Assembly (NCBI GenBank): GCA_024640625.1
Contig: JAHEER010000029.1
Location: forward strand, 1 to 37,825
Length of the DNA stretch: 37,825 bases
Direction: 5' to 3'
Origin: Desulfobulbaceae bacterium
Lineage (GTDB): Bacteria; Desulfobacterota; Desulfobulbia; Desulfobulbales; Desulfocapsaceae
Numbering within the stretch: the stretch's first letter is position 1; each line of letters begins with the position of its first letter. The translations under genes and the position numbers were made by a program. Below, piece after piece: positions 31,481 to 37,825 of this stretch. The notes beneath the pieces are model-generated. The model did no database searches. It saw only the letters and a program-made list of their open reading frames with translations, and was not told where the DNA came from.

Positions 31481-33189
31481 GCGCGACCTCCTTCCATCTG
31501 CGTGATCGCAGCGTTTTTCAGATTGTAGAAAATATCGGTCAGCTCCACCTTGTTCGGACAGTGTTCCTGACACAGGTAACAGGTGGAGCAGCTCCAGATC
31601 ATCTGCGAGCCCATGGCAATATCCTTGTTGCCGATGCCGAGACTGAAGATGATCTGATGGGGCAGCATGTCGAGTTCCGCTACCGGATCGTCATAGAGCC
31701 TCACAACTGGACAGATATTGGAACAGCGCTGGCAGGCGTAGCAGCTCTGGTAGCTGTCGGTTCCCACCTGTACCGGATCGCTGACGGTGATTGACGTCAG
31801 GTCCTTGAGCTTGCTGAAAGAGTCCTTGAAGATTTTTTCCAGCTTTTTCAATGCATTCTTATGGTCGTCGATGAAATTTCTGGTCAGCGACAGGGGAAAG
31901 GAAAAATGACTCAACATGGAGGTTTCAGGAATACCCTGGTTGAGCAGCTGGTACCTCGAACTGATGAACAATTCCCTGAGGTTGATGCCGGAGGGACAGA
32001 TCTCCGAGCAGCGGTCGCAACTGGTGCAGATGTAGAGACCCTTCTGCAGGTTGGCCAGGGTCTGCTCATCGACCTTCTGGCCGGCGGCGACCCTCTTCAA
32101 TATCTGTACTTTTTCAGACGGCAGGATGAAATCGTTCTGGAACGATTCGTAGAACATCAGCGAAGAGCATAGTTCGCTGCACGAGCCGCAATGGGTGCAG
32201 GCCGAGAGACCGACCATCCGGCGATTGACTACGTTGGCCGGGTCTTTGCCGGGCTCCTTGAAACCCATGACCCCGTTGATCAGCAGAGAAATCGGCGTGG
32301 CGATGACATGGAACATCTTGGAGAAAGGCAGCCAGGCGAGCAGGCCGACGCAACAGATGATGTGCAGGTAAAAGAGAACGTTCACCACCCCTTCATCACC
32401 AAGTCCGCTGACGATGGGTCCGACCACTTTGGCGAGGGAATAACTGATAAAGGCGCTTTGGGCCGGGGCATGGCATTCCATGCAGGTATCGCCGGCGATT
32501 TCCCTGCCCTCCTCTATGAGTGCCGGGTCATAGGGCTTGGCGATGTTGGGGGAGACCAAGCCATGCTCTGCTGCCCAATATGTCTCCAGCGGCAGCAGCT
32601 CATCCGGCTCGGTAATTCCGCCGTAATCCTCGGCCATCACGGTAAAGGCCGAATAACTGGAGATCTTGGAACTCTCCAGCACCATGCCCGAGAGGATGAT
32701 GGCGCCGACGATGGCAATTGCCAGCCAGTCACTGCCGTAGCTTTTTACCCGCTGTGGTGCATCGGTGAGCCGGCGGTAGATGGCAATGGCCAGACCGAGG
32801 AGAACCATCAATCCGAACAGGTTGCGCAGGGAAAGATAGGGTTGAATGGTCGACTGATAGTCTCTGAAGAAAAACTCACTGACCCCCGTCCCCAGACCAT
32901 GCATCAGCAGAAGTGCGATAAAACCGAAAAAGATCAGGCTGTGCGCCGCCCACCTAAGGGCCGACTTGTTGAGCAGCCGTTTCTGGAACAGGATGTCGGT
33001 GAAGAAGGTCTTGATCAGGGTAAAGAACTCACCGCTGAACACGGTTTCCATGGCTCCTTTGAGAGCCGCTGAAGGTCTGCCGGTTGAAGCTTTGTCGGTG
33101 GTCAGGACAGTCTGCGTCAACCAGCCGTAGATCCGATAGGTGACTCCAGCAAGAAAAACCAGAAGCGACAGGCCCACAAGTACTTTCAT
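31477..33189 (-). CDS. Membrane HdrC/NarI-like protein with heme c and four 4Fe-4S motifs
   Basis: 570 residues. The N-terminal half has about five or six helices with His residues suited to heme b (H83, H97, H276) and resembles the cytochrome b of Hmc, Tmc or Dsr-type complexes. A CxxCH heme c site (C236-M-E-C-H240) lies in a loop, probably periplasmic. The cytoplasmic half carries four CX2CX2CX3C motifs: C331-C341, C388-C398, C483-C493 and C534-C544, twice the usual HdrC number. The layout suggests electron transfer from menaquinol or periplasmic cytochromes to the HdrB-like subunit (inference). Translation is coupled to hdrB by ATGA. Confidence 0.88.
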   Translation of the reverse strand: MKVLVGLSLLVFLAGVTYRIYGWLTQTVLTTDKASTGRPSAALKGAMETVFSGEFFTLIKTFFTDILFQKRLLNKSALRWAAHSLIFFGFIALLLMHGLGTGVSEFFFRDYQSTIQPYLSLRNLFGLMVLLGLAIAIYRRLTDAPQRVKSYGSDWLAIAIVGAIILSGMVLESSKISSYSAFTVMAEDYGGITEPDELLPLETYWAAEHGLVSPNIAKPYDPALIEEGREIAGDTCMECHAPAQSAFISYSLAKVVGPIVSGLGDEGVVNVLFYLHIICCVGLLAWLPFSKMFHVIATPISLLINGVMGFKEPGKDPANVVNRRMVGLSACTHCGSCSELCSSLMFYESFQNDFILPSEKVQILKRVAAGQKVDEQTLANLQKGLYICTSCDRCSEICPSGINLRELFISSRYQLLNQGIPETSMLSHFSFPLSLTRNFIDDHKNALKKLEKIFKDSFSKLKDLTSITVSDPVQVGTDSYQSCYACQRCSNICPVVRLYDDPVAELDMLPHQIIFSLGIGNKDIAMGSQMIWSCSTCYLCQEHCPNKVELTDIFYNLKNAAITQMEGGRA

Positions 33190-33282
33190 AACGTTCTCGC
33201 AGCTTGGATTAAGTTCTGCCTCAAGCGACGGGGCGACAGCGCAGCGCTCCCATCAGGAGAGACAGGATTGATTTGAATGACG

Positions 33283-33311
33283 ACTGTACAGTTCACCACA
33301 ATAAAAGTCAA
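33283..33311 (-). promoter_or_regulatory. Possible promoter of the HdrC-like operon
   Basis: On the minus strand: TTGACT (33306-33311), 17 bases, TACAGT (33283-33288). The -35 matches five of six consensus positions and the -10 four of six. The leader would be about 87 bases to the start at 33189. Confidence 0.45.
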
Positions 33312-33329
33312 TTGGTGAAGATTGATTTT

Positions 33330-33932
33330 TCATATGGGCTGCCTGGTGGTGCGCTGCGGAACGGTTATCAGCCTTTCTTCGGTGACTATGGCGTCGAGGA
33401 TTTCGTCGTGGGGCTGGAGATTGAGTCTGTTTACCACCTGCAGCTCAAAGGCAAGACCGTACCTGGCTGCGGTTGGTATTCTTGCCAGGAGTCTGTCGTA
33501 ATACCCACCGCCATAGCCGAAACGGCCTCCACGTTCATCAAACACCGAGCCGGGGAGTACAATGAGATCGAGTGATTCGGGGGAAATGGTGTGGGCTGCT
33601 GCGGCTTCCTGGGTGGGCTCGGGTATATTGCAGTATCCCGGGGCCAGATCCCGTTCCGGATCCTCAATCACCACTATGTCAAGCCGCTTCTCGGCGACTC
33701 TGGTCAGCGGCACCGACACGTTTTTTCCCATCCTGATCAGACGGTGGATGAGGGAGATGGTTTCCACCTCGCTTCTGAAGCTCACATAGATGAAGATCGA
33801 GTTGCTGGAGGTCACCGCATCGGTGGACAACAGGGTGACGGTGATCTGCTCGCTCTTCTCGATCCGTTCCCGATCGGTCAATTTGTCGCGCCGACCGAGT
33901 ATCTCTGCGCGCAGATTATCTGGCTGCTTCAA
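33330..33932 (-). CDS. 5-formyltetrahydrofolate cyclo-ligase
   Basis: 200 residues, the usual length. The family signature FDERGGRFGYGGGYYDRLL binds ATP and folate. Upstream segments IFIYVSFRSEVET and NVSVPLTRV are typical. The enzyme converts 5-formyl-THF to 5,10-methenyl-THF with ATP, returning a storage folate to the C1 pool. In acetogens and sulfate reducers this feeds the methyl branch of the Wood-Ljungdahl pathway. It is downstream of the radical SAM gene by 45 bases on the same strand and probably cotranscribed. Confidence 0.92.
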   Translation of the reverse strand: MKQPDNLRAEILGRRDKLTDRERIEKSEQITVTLLSTDAVTSSNSIFIYVSFRSEVETISLIHRLIRMGKNVSVPLTRVAEKRLDIVVIEDPERDLAPGYCNIPEPTQEAAAAHTISPESLDLIVLPGSVFDERGGRFGYGGGYYDRLLARIPTAARYGLAFELQVVNRLNLQPHDEILDAIVTEERLITVPQRTTRQPI

Positions 33933-33977
33933 GGCTTGACCTCCCCGCTGAAATTATGGGTTCCACCAGCCAGTAAA

Positions 33978-35288
33978 TCATAATCTCTGAATGGTGTACA
34001 TGAAAAGCGGCAGTCTGCTGAGCCGCTTTAGTTTATAAAAATCGAACAGCCGGGCCCGAGAGGGAGCGTCGAAGCGAAGCGGACTCAGGTAGATGCAGCC
34101 TTTGTCTCTCACTGTTCCTATTTCATCTCGAATCAGCCGCAGCATGGCCTGGTAATGGCTGTCGGGCAACTCCGGGTCGATGACGAAATTAGCGCTGATT
34201 TCCACCTTGCGGTAGGTTTCATTGATCGACTTGATGCGCTTGAAGGCAGCGGACACCTGCGCCGCCTTCAGGGGTTTGCCGAGGTAGTCGAGGGTTGCCT
34301 GATCGGCGGATTCGAGGCCGATGTTGATGAAGATGCGGCCCGGTAAAGCCTCCAGATTGTCGAACAGCTTTGCCTCAGCGGCCAGCAGCGAGTTGACCGA
34401 GCCAAACAGGAAGGTGTTGCTGCCGCTGATCCAGGAAGCTCCGAGTTCCAGTTTGCGATGGGCCAGTTCCACCGCACCGCAGAGCAGGCTGGGGTTACAG
34501 TTCAAACCGTCGTGCTGGCCGAGGAAAATGGAATTGAAATTGATCAGGTTATCCGCCAGCAGCGTATGCAGGTCGTCGAGTTGGGCATTGATCTCGGCCA
34601 CTGAGAGTTCGCTGAAGGCGCGTTTGTTTTTCACTCGACAGAAGCCGCATTTATAGAGACAGCCCAATGATATATTGAGCGGGATTACCTGATAATCGAC
34701 ATGCCTGGTATCGGGCGGCAGCACGCTTACCGGCCCGTCGACGATACGGTGCAGGGTTTGTGCTTTCTCGGCCAGGGAGGCGGGGGTGAATTCCCTGATC
34801 CGCTCGATCGCCTGGTCGATTTCTTCGCTGTAGCCGCTGCAGGCAGCGGCGCTGGCTCCAATCTCTTGGGGCCAGTCTTGTATAAGGGATCGGATCGGTT
34901 CCTTTTCCAGAGGGGTGCCGCCCAGGTGGTTGTTGGTGGAATAGGGAAGGTTGGGCAGGTAGAATTCTCCGATGGTCTCGAAGACGCCGGTATAGCCGCC
35001 GGTGGAGTAGTAAATCCAGTCGTTGCCGATCGTTCGCTTCAACCATTCCTGCGGGTGCGGCCAGTCCCGCTGCTTGCCGATCAAGCGGATGAGTTGGTGA
35101 TTGAGATCAAAATGCAGTACCGCATTGGGGGTGACAATCTCATGGTACACACCGCAGCGAATCGGATAGCTGACTTTTTCGTAGCTCCGTTTGCCGCGCT
35201 TGAAAAGCTCAATTCGATAGTCGCCGCAGCGCTGGGAAAAGGGGGGCGGAATGGTTCGAAAATTATCGTTTTGTCCGGATTCAGCCAT
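33978..35288 (-). CDS. Radical SAM protein of unknown function
   Basis: 436 residues. The radical SAM cluster motif C210-x-x-x-C214-x-x-C217 (SLGCLYKCGFCRVKN) leads a TIM-barrel domain. FINIGLESADQATLDYLGKPL is the conserved glycine/Ser/Asp region. The N-terminal 200 residues have no recognised domain and contain paired aromatic strands (DWIYYSTGGYTGVFE). There is no SPASM or B12-binding segment and no extra Cys cluster beyond scattered residues. The substrate is unknown. It heads the transcript with cyclo-ligase, so a C1 or folate-related role is a guess. The ATG at 35288 has no strong Shine-Dalgarno. Confidence 0.82.
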   Translation of the reverse strand: MAESGQNDNFRTIPPPFSQRCGDYRIELFKRGKRSYEKVSYPIRCGVYHEIVTPNAVLHFDLNHQLIRLIGKQRDWPHPQEWLKRTIGNDWIYYSTGGYTGVFETIGEFYLPNLPYSTNNHLGGTPLEKEPIRSLIQDWPQEIGASAAACSGYSEEIDQAIERIREFTPASLAEKAQTLHRIVDGPVSVLPPDTRHVDYQVIPLNISLGCLYKCGFCRVKNKRAFSELSVAEINAQLDDLHTLLADNLINFNSIFLGQHDGLNCNPSLLCGAVELAHRKLELGASWISGSNTFLFGSVNSLLAAEAKLFDNLEALPGRIFINIGLESADQATLDYLGKPLKAAQVSAAFKRIKSINETYRKVEISANFVIDPELPDSHYQAMLRLIRDEIGTVRDKGCIYLSPLRFDAPSRARLFDFYKLKRLSRLPLFMYTIQRL

Positions 35289-35633
35289 ACTCTGTCGAGG
35301 GCCGCACAGGGTGCCCTAAAGCCACTCCATCTCACCATTTTCTGTTAGGTTCAGGGCCGCCTGTACACCGTGCGGCAGACCCTGTTTTTACAAATTAGAT
35401 CAGGAGAAATTACTAATAATATTATACAAAAAGATCAACTCGATGGTGGAGGTACCACGAAATTTAAAAAAGAGATTGTCATAGCGGTAAAATTCCACAA
35501 TAATGGGGGGCGTTGTGCTGTGCAGACAGAAGATATGACTACTCATTATTCATGATCAGAACCCTAATTCTTCTCGGCTGCTGCGAACAGCCGGCAGGAT
35601 GTTAACGCAGGGTCTGATTCTGAGGAGGTTGTT
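35289..35633. other. 345-bp divergent spacer between the radical SAM and hdrA genes
   Basis: No gene is supported. It holds a candidate hdrA promoter at 35476-35504, a CGGCTG-CAGCCG hairpin in the hdrA leader (35575-35593) with a seven-base loop, and an AGGAGG at 35623-35628. Confidence 0.6.
35476..35504 (+). promoter_or_regulatory. Possible sigma-70 promoter of hdrA
   Basis: TTGTCA (35476-35481), a 17-base spacer and AATAAT (35499-35504), each five of six to consensus. The leader would be about 120 bases. Confidence 0.42.
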
Positions 35634-37825
35634 TTGACGAAGAACACTCCCCTGGGACAAAACGTGGACAAGGTTGGTTCGGTACTGGTCGTAGGCTCCG
35701 GCGTCGGAGGCATGCAGGCGTCTCTTGACCTGGCCGACAGCGGCCTGCTGGTTCACATGATCAACGAGGAGCCATCCATCGGCGGTACCATGGCCCGCCT
35801 CGATAAGACCTTTCCCACCGGTGACTGTGCAATGTGCATGATTTCCCCCCGCATGGTCGAATCCAGCCGTCATGCCAATATCAAGATGTACACCCAGACC
35901 AGGGTCGCGTCCGTTGAAGGCGAGGAAGGCAATTTCACCGTCAAACTCGTAGAGAAGGCCCGCTATGTCGATCCGGACCGCTGTACCGGTTGCGGCGACT
36001 GCGAGCCGGTTTGTCCCACCCGGGTGCCCAACCTCTTCAACCAGGGGCTCGACAAAAGAAAGGCCGTCTATGCCCTGTTTCCCCAGGCGGTTCCCAACAC
36101 CCGGGCCATTGACCCGGAGCGCTGTCTCTATCTGACCAAAAATGTCTGCCGCAAGTGCGAAAAGGCCTGTGAAGCATTGGCCATCAATTTCGAGGACACC
36201 GATAAACACTACGAGCTCAAGGTGGGTTCGATCATCCTGACCCCGGGGCTGAAGACCTACGATCCGGCAATTCGCCAGGAATTCGGTTACGGCCGCTACA
36301 AAAATGTCGTCACCTCGCTGCAGTTCGAGCGTCTGCTCTCGGCTTCCGGACCCTGCGGTGGGGAGGTGGCGCGCCCCTCGGACGAAGCGCATCCGAAGAG
36401 GCTCGCCTGGATCCAGTGCGTTGGCTCCCGCAACACCCATAACTCCAATAGCTGGTGCTCCTCGGTGTGCTGCATGTATGCGGCAAAACAGGCAATCATT
36501 GCCAAGGAACATGACGACGAGGTGCAGGCCACGGTGTTTTACATGGAGCTGCGTGCCTTCGGCAAGGATTTCGATAAGTACATAGACAAAGCTAAGAACG
36601 AGAGTGGTACCATCTATCGACGGGCGATGGTTGCCGGAGTCGTAGAAGATCCGGAAACCAAAAATCTGACTATTACCTATATCGACGAGGACGGCAAAAG
36701 GATCAATGAAGAATTCGATATGGTCATTCTGTCCATCGGTTTTGAGCCCAGGGAAGAAGCCCTGGCCTTCGCCGAGACTTTCGGTATCGAAGCCGACGAC
36801 TATGGATTTGCCAAGACCTCCAAGCTGAACCCGGTCGAGACCAGCCGCAGAGGCATCTATGTAGCCGGGATCTACCAGGGGCCTAAAGATATCCCCGAGA
36901 CCGTGATCCAGGGCAGCGGTGCTGCAGCCGGAGCCATGTCGGTACTGGGCGACCGCAGAGGCACCGAGGTCGAAGAGGTGGTGCTGCCGCCCGAGCGCGA
37001 CATCACCGAGGAAGATCCCAAAATCGGCGTCTTCGTCTGTCACTGCGGGGTCAACATTGCCGGTACGGTCGATGTGCAGCAGGTGGCCGATGCAGCAGCA
37101 CAGGAAGAAGGCGTGGCCCACTCCGAGACTATCATGTACGCCTGTGCTCCCGATGGGCAGGCCAAGGTCAAGGAGCTGATCAAGGAAAAGGGGCTTAACC
37201 GGGTAATCATCGCTTCCTGTACGCCGCGTACCCATTCTCCGTTGTTTCAGGACACCATCAGGGAGGTGGGCCTCAACAAGTTTCTCTTCGAGCTGGCCGA
37301 TATCCGTGAACAGTGCTCATGGGTGCATAAAGAAGACAAGGCAGTGGCCACCGAGAAGGCTATCGATATCACCAATATGAACGTGGCCAAGGCCCGGCTG
37401 CTTGATCCGGTCAGCCAGAATTCGGTGGGGGTCAACCACACGGCGCTGGTGGTCGGCGGCGGCATCTCGGGAATGACCGCGGCTCAGTCGCTCACCGAGC
37501 AGGGCTACCATGTTCATCTGGTGGAGCGGGAGGACAGGCTCGGCGGTTTGCTGCGCCGCGTGCGCCGCACCATCGAGGGCGACGATGTGCAGGCTTTTCT
37601 GGCTGAGACCATGAAGCGGGTCGAGAACAATCCGGCGTTAACCGTCCACCTGAACAGTGCAGTGGAGAGCACCGACGGCTTCATCGGCAACTTCCTGACC
37701 ACCCTCGATAATGGCGAGAAATAGAACACGGGGCCATCATGATCGCCACTGGCGGCAAGGAATATGAGCCCACTGAGTATGGCTATAACGATTCGGAGCG
37801 AGTCATCACCCAGCGGCAGCTCGAA
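35634..37825 (+). CDS. hdrA: HdrA-type FAD/iron-sulfur protein, with apparent -1 frameshift at 37720, 3' end off the window
   Basis: The start is TTG 35634, set by AGGAGG five bases upstream. The FAD-binding VGSGVGG is followed by GGTMARLDKTFPTGDCAMC, the HdrA flavin/iron-sulfur signature. Ferredoxin-type clusters follow (CTGCGDCEPVCP, CRKCEKAC), then IQCVGSRN and SSVCCMYAAKQA. A second module starts near residue 467 with VCHCGVNIAGTVDV, and a second dinucleotide motif VVGGGISG lies near 605. The reading frame stops at TAG 37722-37724 after NGEK. The -1 frame then continues IEHGAIMIATGGKEYEP to the edge, exactly as family members read. HdrA bifurcates electrons or connects hydrogenase, ferredoxin and disulfide reduction. 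The break is probably a lost A in a run. Confidence 0.88.

Noticed and set aside
35556..37235. 559-residue minus-strand frame opposite hdrA
   Set aside because: It is antisense to a clearly conserved iron-sulfur flavoprotein and contains no recognisable domain; high G+C third positions often leave such frames open.
37722..37724. Stop codon in hdrA as selenocysteine or other recoding
   Set aside because: The codon is TAG, not TGA, and the homologous continuation is in the -1 frame, so read-through would give the wrong sequence.

Overview
The window looks like a piece of chromosome from an anaerobic, sulfate-reducer-like Desulfobacterota bacterium (Desulfobulbales or a relative). This is an inference from the gene content: a large HdrA-type flavoprotein, a membrane HdrC/HdrB-type iron-sulfur pair with a heme c site, a CooC-type nickel-insertion ATPase, a NikMLKQO nickel importer, and many PilZ and lipoprotein genes. 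No rRNA, tRNA, CRISPR array, transposase or phage gene was seen.

Layout. 1-4.1 kb: the 5' part of a small membrane protein running off the left edge, a NERD / DUF4124 / retropepsin-like fusion, a TIM-barrel sugar-phosphate isomerase-like protein, and a pseudo-receiver-DUF4388-PilZ protein. 4.1-5.7 kb (minus): a short HDAC-family deacetylase and an unrecognised protein. 6-12.9 kb: two lipoproteins with related N-termini flank glpD, a GT4 glycosyltransferase, an NAD-dependent epimerase and a serine-hydrolase lipoprotein. The two flanking lipoprotein genes carry the same 41-bp promoter block with identical internal spacing. 13-19.2 kb: an NTP_transf_5 / HprK-like remnant / PqqD-like operon on the minus strand, divergent from a VTC-DUF4956-CotH operon on the plus strand. 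19.3-23.8 kb: an MFS transporter, a small PilZ protein, a membrane-anchored coiled-coil protein, a truncated substrate-binding-protein remnant, a flavin reductase and a quinone oxidoreductase.

23.9-27.3 kb (minus): the nickel importer nikMLKQO. All four junctions are 4-base ATGA overlaps, and a perfect NikR-like inverted repeat (GTATTAC-N13-GTAATAC) lies upstream. 27.8-29.2 kb: an ectoine-type aspartokinase without ectABC. 29.2-35.3 kb (minus): a tiny conserved-looking protein, CooC, an HdrB-like protein, a membrane HdrC-like protein with four 4Fe-4S motifs and one CxxCH, 5-formyl-THF cyclo-ligase, and a radical SAM protein of unknown role. 35.6 kb to the right edge: HdrA, interrupted near its visible end by an apparent -1 frameshift.

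How it fits together (inference): nickel import (NikMLKQO), nickel insertion into carbon monoxide dehydrogenase (CooC), folate C1 salvage (cyclo-ligase) and Hdr electron transfer would fit a neighbourhood serving the Wood-Ljungdahl pathway, possibly continuing past the right edge. The 13-19 kb region is the best candidate for an undescribed system. It combines two families of unknown cellular role (DUF4956, and PqqD/NTP_transf_5 outside a peptide cluster) with a VTC-type domain and a CotH kinase-like protein.
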